Below are positions 37,507-50,400 of a stretch of DNA of 64,000 nucleotides, in pieces. Position 1 is the stretch's first letter. Each line of letters starts with the position of its first letter. The notes beneath the pieces were generated by a model. It did no database searches. It was not told the DNA's origin and saw nothing but the letters and a program-made list of their open reading frames with translations. Source of the stretch: Chrysopilus asiliformis (Eukaryota > Arthropoda > Insecta > Diptera > Rhagionidae); assembly GCA_964034945.1 (NCBI GenBank), contig OZ035961.1, forward strand, positions 11,853,001-11,917,000. The letters run 5' to 3'. A program made the translations under genes and the position numbers.

Positions 37507-38200
37507 TTTCTTTACTATAGAGGGAAAGTGTTGTACTTATGACGGAGACTGACTCGAAAATGAGGACAGACATAAACTCCCTGATCAGTACGAAATCCTT
37601 TTCAGGCAAAATTATAAGGATGTCCGATCCGTGCATCGATCTGTCGGTCTATCGATCTGTCGGTCTATCGATCGGTCGGTCTATCGATCTGTCGGTCTAT
37701 TAATCTGTCGGTCTATTGATCTGTCGGTCTATTGATCTGTCGGTCTATCGATCCGTCGGTCTATCGATCTGTCGGTCTATCGATCTGTCGGTCTATTGAT
37801 CTGTCGGTCTATCGATCTGTCGGTCTATCGACCTGTCGGTCTATCGATCTGTCGGTCTATCGATCTGTCGGTCTATCGATCTGTCGGTCTATCGATCTGT
37901 CGGTCTACGTATTTTAAAAATCTCGAGAACGCGTTGAGCTAGCGACTCAACATTTTTTGTTCGAGTTTTGATGAAAATCGTAGTTTTCTGTCAACTTTTA
38001 AGAAAGTAACATTATCTATATCGGATATCTCCCATACAATATTTTAAAAAACAAAAGTTTTTTCAAAATTTCTCGAAAATTTTCGCTTTTGGGGATAAAA
38101 TGAATATAACAAAATTCAAAGAAAATAAAATTTCCTACATTTTTTCCTTAAAGGGTTTTTACGTATGTTGAACAGTTTTCGAGATATTTGAAAAAATATT
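37507..38200 (+). repeat. GTTGAGCTA-family repeat with expanded core
   Basis: It aligns in order with the copy at about 45,508: AGAGGGAAAGTGTTGTA, ATGACGGAGACTGACTCGA, CTGATCAGTACG, a CTGTCGGTC segment, then CTCGAGAACGCGTTGAGCTA. In this copy the CTGTCGGTC segment is expanded into the 16-bp array at 37638-37906. Confidence 0.8.
37638..37906 (+). repeat. 16-bp tandem array (GATCTGTCGGTCTATC)
   Basis: About 17 units with rare substitutions (TATTGATC, GATCGGTC, GACCTGTC). The unit carries no stop in any frame, so a 61-codon Ser/Arg/Val frame arises across it; it is not a gene. The sister repeat copy at about 45,620-45,650 has one CATCTGTCGGTCTGTCCG at the same place, which identifies the probable seed. 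Confidence 0.97.
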
Positions 38201-39280
38201 TTTTTTACGTATTTTTTCCGAAACTAAATATTGCAAAGGAACGTTTTGTGTTGATCACAACTGATATTTTTTGAACACGTCATATAGATCTTCTTCTTTG
38301 AACAGCCCTTCAATATGAGTCGTAAATATACAAAGTATCATATTTGTAAAACTGACTTTTTCTCCTAAGTATAACACCATTTTGTTACAAAATTGTTGAA
38401 TCATAAACGATTTAAAAGAAATTTTCCACGTGTGTTCTTTTTTGTTACAAAACTTCACTAATTATAAACAAAAAAAAAAATAACAATCCAAAGGCTAATT
38501 ACACACTCATCATATTTAGCTGGAAATATTCGACTTTTCTACCTAACTCATAAGAAATTAAAAATGCGTCACATCTCAACATAATCGTAATATGAGTAAA
38601 AAAAAATGTGAAAAAAAAACGATTTTATGACACTTGGCAGTCAATCGTTTTCGTAGAAAAGATTGATTAGCTGGACGTTGATGACGTCGTCGTGACTCCA
38701 GTGCAGTTACACCAGAGTCGATCGTGCATTTTTTAACCCTTTGGGTGTTTTGTTTGCACTGCGAACGCGTGCTTTGATCGTGGCAATGAACGCGGAATGA
38801 TTCACAAAAGTCTTACGTTCTTGTTTTGATTTATCACCTTTCCCCAGACGATTTCCCCTGGGGTTTATTTATTTTTTTGGTGCTTGATAAATGCAAAAGT
38901 AACAATGATCATGGTATGATTTCTTTCAAGTCGGCATGATCATCCGTGCAATTTTATCACAGTTGGTTTCAATTGTCTTCCAATCGTAAGCTAAGAAAGA
39001 AGTTGTTTGACTCACCGAATGAGACTGAATTTCACTCGATTATTCCAATAAAGTTCAATCTGGTTAAAGATTTCTTTCTGTTGCGCTATGTTTCAATTGA
39101 AATCTTAAGGTTTCATTGTTTGATGTTTGTATGAAAATATAGTAAAAAATTGTTTTTTTTTCAATTGATCTCACTTGATCATGGAGATCTATTGTTTGGG
39201 CAACTAAGAAACCACAGTGATGGTAGAGGCCGCATTCTGGAAACGTGAGTTTGGAATACGCACAAAAATTCGTAACTATA
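38201..39280. other. Stretch without a recognisable gene
   Basis: AT-rich sequence; a TTTAACCCTTTGGGTG phrase near 38,733 resembles a lone piggyBac-type terminus but no partner was found. Confidence 0.35.
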
Positions 39281-39569
39281 TGACTGTGTTTACATTGGGA
39301 CTCACTTTGAGGCGGCACGTCATTCGCTCCGGCCAAGTGAGGGTGAGGGACGGAGTGGGGAGGGAAACCAAAAAGAGCGAACGAAGTTTAGATTCACGTA
39401 AAATTATCGGTCGCAAACCGGTTTTTGAGTCTGATCGTTGAAACCTGTGTCTTTGGTTTTGTTGATGAAACTGGTTTAGTGAATCCAGATGAAGCGAACC
39501 GTGTGCACACGGCAGAAAAATGAGGAATGACGTCCCGCCTCAAAGTGAGTCCTAATGAAAACACGGTCA
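39281..39569. mobile_element. MITE with GACTGTGTTTACATTGG-type ends
   Basis: The left end (TGACTGTGTTTACATT, then GGGACTCACTTTGAGGCGG and GTCATTC) and the right end are imperfect inverse repeats over about 45 bp. The interior is GC-richer than the flanks. No target duplication is obvious and no transposase is present. Confidence 0.8.
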
Positions 39570-40336
39570 ATGGGAATTCAGGGCGTATTTAAAATCTCTC
39601 ACTTGAGGAATTCAGCCCTTGCTTATTTTTTTTTTGACAATCATTTCTAATCGTATTTCGTATCCAGTTTTGGCCACAGAAATTGTATTTTGGAAAGGGC
39701 TACAGAAAAACAGTATTTTCTGAAACCGGGTACGAAATTTTTGCAATTCTCGAATTCTATTAAATAAAGTTTGTTGTTTTTACAAATTTTAGCGTTCAAT
39801 GGCCGCATTCCGCAACTTTCCAATGCCCATACATACGAAATTTCGTGTGCAATACGAATTGACAGTTGCAGAATTTGGGCCCAGGGTTTAAAATTCGGTA
39901 CACGCAATTGTCAGGGTTGCCAAATTTTGACTCTTCTATGGTACCCTAAATAGTAGAGTAACTACAAGTTTTGGGCCACTTTGCGAATAAAATTTTATAA
40001 CTTTATAACTTGAATTTTCGGAAAGTCTTCTGTAGTAGGTTATTAACAACAAGGCGAAAAGGGGGACCAAACCTCCACGAAGGACATTGGCACGTAACCC
40101 TGGTGAGACATTGTGGGAAACCAAAACCGGAAATCGGTTATAGTGCCGAAGAAGAAGAAGAAGAAAAATTAAACTCCGTTTTTAATTTCTATTTCAATGA
40201 CCGAAAATTCAGTATTTTTTAAAGATCAAAAACCTCGAATCCGCCTCCTTCCGTATTCCACCCCTTTTTTTAGGGTAAGTAAAAAAGTTTGCGGTGTTTT
40301 TCACTGATATCGTAGTGTTATCCACGGCATACAGAC

Positions 40337-40588
40337 AACCAAGGTATGCTGTAAACTTTTGATAGTCAGGTGTGACGTCATTTGTGCCGACTTTTTTTAA
40401 TTAATTTTTATGTTTATTGGTCACTATTTAATGCAATCAGTCTACTAATTTACAAATATCTTATTTAAATCGCACAAATTTAAAAAAAACCATCCAGAAT
40501 ACAAAATTCCTTCTGCACTTGACGAACTAATCGGCACAAGTGACGTAGCAACGAAATGTCAGATTTGAGTGTACAGCATACCTTGGTT
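40337..40588. mobile_element. MITE with AACCAAGGTATGCTGTA ends
   Basis: The ends AACCAAGGTATGCTGTA and TACAGCATACCTTGGTT are perfect inverse repeats; inside them GTGACGTCATTTGTGCCGA and TCGGCACAAGTGACGTAGC form a second inverted pair. The interior is AT-rich with no frame. Confidence 0.85.
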
Positions 40589-41315
40589 CTACCTCATAAA
40601 ATTTTGATGCTTAAATCTTAAATAGTTTAGAACAGACTAACAACTTTAGGCTCAACGAAACCCAACACCACACTTAAGGATTTATGGATATCTTTTGGTC
40701 ATATTAAGACTTAAAGCCATCCCTTATATGGCCTCACTCACGACTGATCTTCCGCTTGTGTATAAATAACAATCTAGGCGCCACTGGACTTTGGAAAATT
40801 ATGCGCTGGAGACATTTTTCCGTTCATTGATGGAATACATAAGAAATACATTTTTACACCAGTTGCGACATAAAGAAACAAAAGTACGAATTTGACCGGA
40901 ATCGCAATGCAAACGCGTGCTCGCACTCCGCAAATTAACGATCCGTGCTTAAGTCGAAGATATGTAAAAAAAAGAGGTACTCCGCTCCCTTGATCTTCAA
41001 AACAAACCTCGCTGAGGAACAAAATCGAACGTTCAACGAATATAAATTGCAATAAAATTAGTTTTGCAAAACAAAACGTTTTAAAGTTCCAACATATGTT
41101 GCTGGTTGCTAGGCTCGTTACTTTCAATCGTATGTGATTTCAGTTTGCAAATAGCAAAATATCCCAATTAAATTCAATTAAGGCGACTTTGATGGCGTTG
41201 TCGAAGTTTTCATACACGTTTTATTCTTCAACAAATATATTTTAATGATCATCATAAATATGTATCCCAATATGTGGAAATTTATTCATTTTTTGTTTTT
41301 TAATTTTGTTTACAG

Positions 41316-41464
41316 AAAGTCCGAAGGATTGGTCAGATCATGCACTATGGTGGCCAGCAAAGAATATTTGGCTCACTCGGACAAGATCAACCCTGGATCA
41401 GGTCGGTGTACAGGCCGATTGTATGTTACATTTTACTCCAATGCACAAAATTTTGAGAGTACAG
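41316..41464 (+). CDS. Fit: Kindlin exon: C-terminal half of F0
   Basis: Begins after TTTACAG with two bases of a split codon and encodes the conserved [10 protein letters not shown] block and the [14 protein letters not shown] segment that closes F0; ends at CAG|GTAAGA in phase 0. Confidence 0.95.
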
Positions 41465-44400
41465 GTAAGAAAAATCACTAATTTTTTTATACAATATTTC
41501 TTAAAAAAAAAAATGCAATTTATGCATGGGGGAGGGGAGGGGTATGCGGTGGTGTAACAGCGCTTTTAAATTCAGTGCAAAAGTTTTAGAAAAATCGGCT
41601 CCCCCTCCCGGAACAGGCGAGAATTAAGGTAGCGTTTTATCTGGACACTCCCTAAGGCCTATGTTACACACAGCAACTTTAAGCGGCGACTTTTCTTAAG
41701 TATAGGCGAGAGAAGTGAGGGAAGCGGTGGCCCCTCACTTCTCTCGCCTATACTTAAGAAAAGTCGCCGCTTAAAGTTGCCGTGTGTAACATAGGCCTAA
41801 GAGCGATTATCCATTGTCTGTCTGTTCCTTAATTGCTGTTAATTTTACAATGTTTTGTAAATTTTACCTAAAAGTTTTTCCGGCGAAAATTTGAAAACTG
41901 TATGATTTTCTATTATGAACTTATACTTGCTTCTTCATTCCATCCCCCCTTTTCTACGCTTGATCATGTCTTAATTAAAACCATCTGTTTTTTCACAAAT
42001 ATTCAAAAAAAAAAATGTTACCTTTTTTCTAAAACCATTAAACTCATGCTCACTAAATTACAAGACCCATTAAAGAATTTAACTTATATAAATCTTTGAT
42101 TGACAAAAAGAACCGTCACAAAACAAGAACCATTTACAGCTCAGAATTGTCGTCCGTCGTGTTTTTCCCCATTTTAAATATCTAATAAGTAGGGTAATCA
42201 AATATATCTGGCTGGCTACCTACAGTTTTGACGACATGCTCCATTTCACCATTGAACCTTCATTAAAATCGAATACACGATCAATGATTATACATATGAT
42301 AAACTCTTCCACTTCTTGTTCGACTTTACTTCTTTCATAAGAACAACAATAGTCGTCAAATGCAAACAATAAAGAGCCAGGCCACAAAAAAAAATCGAAA
42401 ATCTCCTTGAAAACCGTGCTGGGAACGACGTGACTTCATTTACAGCAGCTCGAAATGCTAAACTTGAGGTCTAAATTCGAAATACGACAACAGCGGTCTA
42501 TGTTGGAATTGAATTAAAAAAAAGACGCAACAAATGCCGTGCCATATTTCGAATTCAGAGCCAGATCCAAAGTCGAATCCGATCGTGGCTGATTTATAAA
42601 CAAACCGAAATTGAGGCGACAATGACGTCTAACATTGGCCAATTGAGCACCTACCAAAGTATGGTCTAATCCAAGCTAATCTGGTGGGTGCGCAGAGAAG
42701 AGTTGGGGAATCCCATAAAATTGCTCGTTTTATTTGTTCGCACAATTGTTGTTTTTGTGGTTAACTGGCCATAAAACATGATCTACAATGGACGTCTACA
42801 GGTGAAACAGCTTCAACCTAGAGTAGGCATCGATCTTGGTGGTGTCGGAGTGCTGGAAGACAGACAAGATCATTGAGCTTTCATGTGCAGTAGAGATTTT
42901 TTCCCAATATATGTATATCGCCCTAGAACAGCCTAATTACACCATCTCGAAATTATATCGGGGGTTCGTACAATTGAAGTGCATGTGAACATCTAAAATA
43001 TTATATTTGCAGGTCGTTCTATTGTTAGGCAAATGACAATTTCAGGTATTGTACGTTTATGGATCTTACATGGGATACCCACTTGACTCCAGATGAGGAG
43101 TTGTCCAACCTGTTTCCATGTTTCTATTCTCAATGAACACACCTTACGACGTCTTATTAGTACCACAAACCGTGAGGAGGTGGAGACGGAAACAACTGTC
43201 GATATTCAATTCAATTCTGGCGTGTATTTATGATCGTCACCCGGGGCGAATATGTACATAATAATAATAATACTGTTTGAAAACAAATAACAAATTTTAT
43301 ACCAGCCATTCTAACTGAGTTTCTTGTGTAGATTTTTAATTCGCAACGGCCAAACAGAGATTTGAGCTAATTTTAAGAATTATTTCACGTGAAAACAATT
43401 TGTCCTCTTATATATATAGCTGGCAGGCTGAAGTATTGATTAGAATATTGCAAATGTAACAATGTTGTGGCATTTTTATTTAAATATAGTATGGCACGTT
43501 TGCAAATTGCATCTAACTCTCGATCAAGACTGGTTTCTACAGATCTTGGGTCCATTATTGTGGTCGCAATTGGGAATACAATTTCAATAATGAAATGTTT
43601 GGAATATTTTATTATTATTGTTATTTGAATTATAGTTATTATTTTGTGCGGTTTATGTTATAATGAAAGACAAGACTAAAGCCAACCTCCTTTAAATATC
43701 AATTGTGATCATCACAAAACTTTCCTCTGCAAAAAATATGTAATACTAGCTTGCATACCCATCGTTGCCGGGTTAAGTTTTTTCAAATTTTTTTTTATGG
43801 TCTATGTTGGAGCTAAATTTCAGGCCAATCGGCTCGGTAGTTTCCCCTCGTAAGGGTAACATAGAGGACGAGCTAAGTTTCGAGTAGGGCTTCTCAAACG
43901 GGATCCCGGGATCCCGTTTTCCCGGGATCCCGGGGGTAAAATATCATCCCGTTATCCCGGGATTTCAATTAAATTTCCCGGGAATCCCGCTATTTCTTAT
44001 TAACATTTTTTTTACTCTTTTTAACGATATTAAAAATATTGTAACACGAAATTTGCGTAATTTTTACTTCTTTTTCCCTCTAGTAACGAATTTTGTTCAA
44101 AATTAGGAAAATATAATATAGATGGTACTCCAGTTACCAATATTTTAAAATTAGAAAAAAATCAAAATAGATCAAGTTACCAATATTTTGTAGTTTTGGT
44201 TTGTATCGTTGCCTGTGGTTATTTTATATTTAAGTTTTTGTAATTAAAAATATTAATACAGTAATCCCCCGCTATACGGACGCTCGTTTTACGGAAATTC
44301 GAAGTTACGGACATGACTAATATAGGAACAAATTCGCTATACGGATAAAAAAATTCGCTATTACGGACAAAAAAATTTTTTTTTTGAATCACAGAAAAAA

Positions 44401-47400
44401 ATCAAGAAAAAGTCCTCCATAATTATGTTGTATTTATTGTAAATGTGCATAACTTAATTTCTCCGAAATTTCTGACACATTTTGTGTATACACAAAAGAG
44501 AATTAAAAAAAGGCAATATAAAACTGTAGTGCGGTGTATTTTTAAAAAATCTATTTGCTATTCTTAAGCGAGAACTCCAATTGGGCAGAGGCAGCAGCAG
44601 AGGCAGAAGCAGCAGCAGAAGCAGAATCTGCTTTCTGTCCCACAATGAAATTTGAATTCTGACGAAAATAGCAGAAACCTACGTAGAAACAGCTACGTTT
44701 TTTTGTCCGCGGCATGATTTGTCCTATAATATTTTTTTTTTTTTGGTTTTAACATATTCAATTGATTTATGCTCCATTTCAAGTAGTATAAATATTTTTT
44801 TTCTATAATTATATAGTTTTCTCATTATTCTAGTGGTTTTTCTTGCATCTAATTGGATAAAGTCTTGCTTGTTAGCGAATCCCAGGATTTCCCGGGATCC
44901 CGGGATTTTGAATATTTTTGTCCCGGAACCCCGGGATTTCAATTTCTACGGGAAATGAGAAGCTCATGCCAAATTTCAAGTCAATCGGTTCAGCCGTTTT
45001 TGCGTGAAATAGGAACAGACAGACAGACAGACAGACACCAACTCATTTTTATATATTAGTATGATGATATAATTTTTTCAAATATCTCGAGAACCATGAA
45101 AGATACGTAAAAACCGTTAACGGAAATAATGCAGGAAATTTATGTAGTGGGAATTTTTTGTGAGGAAATTTTCCAGAATCTTCTTTTCCAATTTTTTTTT
45201 TCTGAGGACTTTTTGTGGATTTCGGTAAACTTTATTCACACAAAAAGTGTCGTTTTTTGCACTTCATTTGAGTTATGTTTTTCATAATAAGCGATTGTCC
45301 ATAAAATACGTCACACTTTTAGGGGCAAGGGAGTTGTGTAAACTCCATACCAAAAATCTACTCAATTCCATGGAAAATCTTCGAAAAATCATGAAGGCAG
45401 GGTGAGGGGTGGGGAAGGTTCCGAATAGCTTAAAGTTGACGTGTTTTATTTTACGGACAGCCTTTAAAACTTTGTTCCCATTGTCACCAATTTTTCCTTT
45501 CCTCTGCCATAGAGCTGTGGAGGGAAAGTATTGTAATCATGACGGAGACCAACTCGAGAACGGAGGCAGATAGAAACTTTCCGATCAGTATGATTGAAGC
45601 AAAATTATGACGATGTCCGTACATCTGTCGGTCTGTCCGTTTTACATATCTTAAATAACTCGAGAACGCGTTGAGCTAACGACTTGAAATTTTTTGTAAA
45701 TTAGTTTTACGGAAATCGTAGTTATCTAACAACGTTTGGTAAAGTAATCTTAGCTATAACGGGTGCCTCCCAAACGTTTTTTTTTTTTGAAAAAATATTG
45801 CTTTTTAAAAATGTTTCGAAACTATGCGCTTTTAGAAAAAAGATAACAAAATTTAAAGGAAATACAATTTTCCACTTTTTTTAGCGGTTTTCAAGATGTT
45901 TGAAAAAGTACGAAAATTTCTCGAAAACTATGCGCTTTTAGAAAAAATCCCATTTGAAGTAAAATAAAATTTCCTCCATTTTTCCCTTTAACCTATTTTA
46001 TGTATCCTTAACGCAGTGCTCCGCAACCTTTATTTCCATACGGCACACCAATTTTTTTTTTCATCCGGGGCACACCACAAAAAAAAATATAAAAAAATGG
46101 TGTATAAAATATTTATAATGAAAAAATTTAAAAAAAAAATCCTGAAAGAATTATTAAATAGCTATTTGAAATGTTTACCGCGGCACACCTAATATCATTT
46201 CCCGGCACACGGAGCACTGTTGCGGAGCACTGCTTAACGGATATTTTAAAAAAACATAATTTTTTTCATTTTTTTCGTGAACGAACAATTTTCAATCAGG
46301 ATTTGTAAAAAAAGTTGATGTCGCAGAAAAACATTTTCTTTTACTTTTATAAAACGTTTTTCACACCAGACCAGTTTTCGAATTTCCTGAAGACGTTTTT
46401 CATACCGGAAATCTCTGTTTTCCTATAAGAACTCACTTTAAAGCCAAGAAATGTTGTCCCTTCGGAAAGTTCTAGTTAATTTTCATTCATTTCCACTTTA
46501 ATCACCGCACATCAACGAAGCATTAAGAAAATGATCTGCATGATAATTAATCACACTGTCGGCCAGCCCTAAATGTCAGTTACAACTTGTAACTTACAAG
46601 GTATACCCATCCCAAAATTATCATCACTCACTTATTAAATTCAAATTATGGGCGCATGGCGCAACAAAAAGACCCTCCCTTCCCGCCCTTGTACCTCATT
46701 ATCAAAATTGAAAACTTCTTTTCGTCCATTTGAAAATTCTGATCATTTGAATTTCCCTTACAAATGAAATGCGTTGGAAGCATCAACAACGATCAACGAT
46801 GAACTGGAAATCAGCAGTTGGTCCGTCAGTTTTTAACGACATCGATCAACGATACAACATATCATTTTAAAATCAATTTATCGTCGAAATTAACATTTTT
46901 TTGGACGTGTGCCATGCCCGCTTTGATAGTAATGGCGCAAGCCAATTTAAATTCATTACAATTTCATTATTATCAATCGGTTTAAGATTGTTGTGGCTGT
47001 AAATTTTTAATTTAATGGAACTTGAGTTTGGTAACCTTGCGAAGGTTCCTATCAGAAGCTTCTTCCGCCCATTTCATAAAATTTTAATAAAGTTTCGGTA
47101 AAACTACTGCACGCAGCACTGGTCAGTCAACCGTCGTGGTCGTGTCAAGAAAATTTCAAAGAAATGCATCACTTGGGTAAGACAAAAGTCAGTCAATCCA
47201 CGTGAAGCAATGTTTCTGGTTGTGGTTTTTTGGGTAGGGCTCATTAATAAACTCCCACCTGCCCACCGAAATGCTGTGTAGAACCGTGTCTTAGGCCAAG
47301 GTGCCATCATAAATCGAAAAAATTTCACCAATTTTGAAATTATTCAAAAATTTTCGGTTTCTGGTTTTTGAATGGAATTGTAATTTAAAAAAAAAAATCC

Positions 47401-50400
47401 TAATCAAATGGGTTGCATTAAATCATTTGGCCTACATCACATCAATCATGGATATTAGTGTATTCAATCTATATGAGCTTCATTAGCTACGTTTGGACGA
47501 TTTTTTAACCTGAAATTTTATAGGGAACTTTATTAAAAAAAACCTGGAATTTTGAAATGAATTTCTTCCAAAAGAGATTACTCATTTTTGTATTTACAAA
47601 ATTTTTGGACTTTGAATTCTTTGACCTCAACAAAATATATTTTGTAGGGCCAAAATAAAAACCTTGAGGTTTTCCATAAAATAAGTGTCATTTTGACCTT
47701 TTCGGATCCTTTCTTCCAGCTATTTCCGTCTTGTTAACCTTTTTAAGGTATTTTCTGTGTGAAAGTTTGAATAGCCTCCGCTTTCTGTGTCTCTTAAATG
47801 TGTGATAGATAGCCCCTATTAAAAAATATATGACAAACCTTTTGTGGGCGCAAAAAATTCATATTTCGTTGAAAGTAATTATAACTAATGCATTACGTCC
47901 GCTAAATCATTTTGATAGCATTTATGATCGTATTTATCATCTTGTATATAGGAGCATCCAAACGATCAATGTTACTTGAAATATGAGTCATTCAAGTAAA
48001 ATTGTCAAGTAACATTGAACGTGTGGAGGCTCCTTATGTTTTTCTTCAGAGATAAGAACGTAGGACCATTTTTTCCAATTATAAACTAAAAAGTATTAAA
48101 TAAAAGTTTCAATGATAAGTTGCTAGTTTTCCCGCAAATTTTTAACAAAATTTTCATAATCAGCTTCCAGATTTACGTAACTTGGACTGTCGTGTGGATT
48201 TCTCGATCAAAACATTTGGTGCAGTTGTAAATCTCTGCAAGGATTTGGACATTCGCCACCCCGAAGAGCTTTCCCTCTGCAAGCCTCTGGAACAGGAACA
48301 TCTAAAGCGGAATTATTCCCAGTTCCCGCCACGGAAGATCCCCATCTCTGATCCAAATGGCCAAACATATCTTCATCCAGCTCCCGATACGAACTCCTTC
48401 ATCCCGATAAATTCATTTAACGGCAGCAACGGCAGTCTGGATAACCACCAAAACGGGACATTCATGTGTGCTCCTGTCCAAACGACACCAAGACGACCTG
48501 CACAACAATCAACGCCGATTAGTTCACCAACTGGAGTGAGTTTTTCACACCTTTTTTAAAATTAAAATTAATCTAATGAATCCTTTTTTTCCTACAGACT
48601 TTGAGGCATGGTACAAACGGTTTCACAACTTTCAACGATTCATCATCGAGTCTTGGCGAATTTACAGAAAATTTGGCATCGAGTCCGAGGGCTCCCAGTC
48701 CCGATGTTCGATCCCGTTTGGTTCGACCAAGAACTCTGGTGGAGAGGGCACGGATGAATGTGGCTTGGCTAGATTCGTCCCTGTCGATTATGGAGCAGGG
48801 TATCCGAGAATTCGATACGCTTTGCCTACGCTTCAAATATTACACGTTCTTTGATTTGAATCCAAGATACGATCAGGTTCGAATCAATCAGCTTTACGAA
48901 CAGGCAAAGTGGAATTTATTGAATGAGGAAATCGACTGCACAGAAGAGGAGTGCTTGATGTTTGCTGCTTTGCAGGTAGGTTGAAGGGAAAGAGTTTTTT
49001 TTGGTTAACACTTTTTCTAAAAAAGCGTGGTGTAAGTTTAGTGGGACAAAAACTTTTTTGAAAGACAGCCTATCGATTTATAAAATTTGAATCAAAATTC
49101 ATTTAACGATTTACGAAGCGCCTTTTCTAATAGAGAAAACCGAATCCGTTACTACACGGGTAGCTTCGGTTTGTGAACGTTTCGGTTTGTGAACGTTTCG
49201 ATTTTTGAACAAAATCCAGAAACGGATTATTCTGTGTGTAACCATTGAATCATTTCTGATTCATGGTTTTTTACTCGTCCTTTTTAGAATTGAACTCTAT
49301 AGGAATTTCTTGGCTTATAGGTCATAAAAATATAATAAAATGTTATATTATTTTTGGGGATGTTTTCACGTCCGAAAAGAAAGTTCATCAACCGAGTTTC
49401 CACCGTATTTCCTACAAAACTTTTCAAGTATTGATGATGTATAATAATTTTATTTTCCTTTCAGTTCCAAATTGCTAGACAAAACGATCTTCATCAGCCC
49501 GATTCTGGAATCGATACATCGAGCCTGGAGAATGGAACCGACGACGATATCGACGCTGCCCTCAGCGAACTTCAAATTACCCTCGAAGGTCCGAATTCAC
49601 AATCACAAATAGGAAATATCACTAAAATACCAGAGCTAACAGATTATCTACGGTTTTTAAAGTGAGTGAAAGTTTCAACAAAAAATATAATCTGCAAAGA
49701 CAGTTTATCTGTTATTTTAAATTCAAATAAATAAATTTTCAAAAAAAAAAATCTAAAATTTGGCTATGCCGAAAAAGGTTTCCTTAAAAAAGAATTATAC
49801 TAACTTCGTGTTTCCCTTGCAGACCGAAGAAATTCGCCAAGTTCACAATGAAGGGCTACAAACGGTACTTCTTCACATATCGAGATCTGCACTTGTACCT
49901 CTTCAAATCAGCGGAGGAGTCGAGACGGGCTCCGCCCTCGTACAGCATTAACTTGCGAGGATGTGAAGTCACACCCGAGGTAACCATTTCCCATGGAAAA
50001 TTCTGCATAAAACTGGAGGTGCCCCCAGAAGGATTCAACGGACCAAACAGCGAAATGTGGATCCGATGTGAAAACGAGGATCAATACGCAAAATGGATGG
50101 CGGCATGCCGATTAGCGTCGAAAGGACGATCGTTGGCTGATAGTTCGTACGAGAGTGAAGTGGCCAGCATTAAATCCTTCTTAAGCATGCAGAAGCCAGC
50201 GAATGAGCCAACAGTCATGATTCAATCCGGTGCAATCGATCCTTTCGAGTATCTGTGCTCCAGGCATTACAAGAAGCTGCGTGGCCGCGCTGTCCAGAGG
50301 ATACTCGAAGCACATGCGAATGTTAAGAATTTGAACCTGATTGAGGCAAAATTGAAGTACATTCAGGCATGGCAGAGTCTACCAGAGTTCGGAGTCACTC

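Larger units (their letters stand above)
43746..45062 (+). mobile_element. RTE-like LINE 3' end split by a ~1 kb insertion
   Basis: The left part (43746-43887) has CCATCGTTGCCGGGT and GCTAAATTTCAGGCCAATCGG; the right part (44953-45062) has GCCAAATTTCAAGTCAATCGG, a CAGA-repeat and ACCAACTCATTTTTATAT, ending TTAGTATGATGAT. Both parts belong to one truncated LINE tail, interrupted between about 43888 and 44952. Confidence 0.65.

Noticed and set aside
37732..37917. 61-codon Ser/Arg/Val repeat frame
   Set aside because: Translation of a 16-bp tandem array; no start context or conservation expected.
48171..48535. Later acceptor (CTTCCAG) for the kindlin F1 exon
   Set aside because: It breaks phase with exon 41316-41464, whereas the AG at 48162-48163 restores [11 protein letters not shown].
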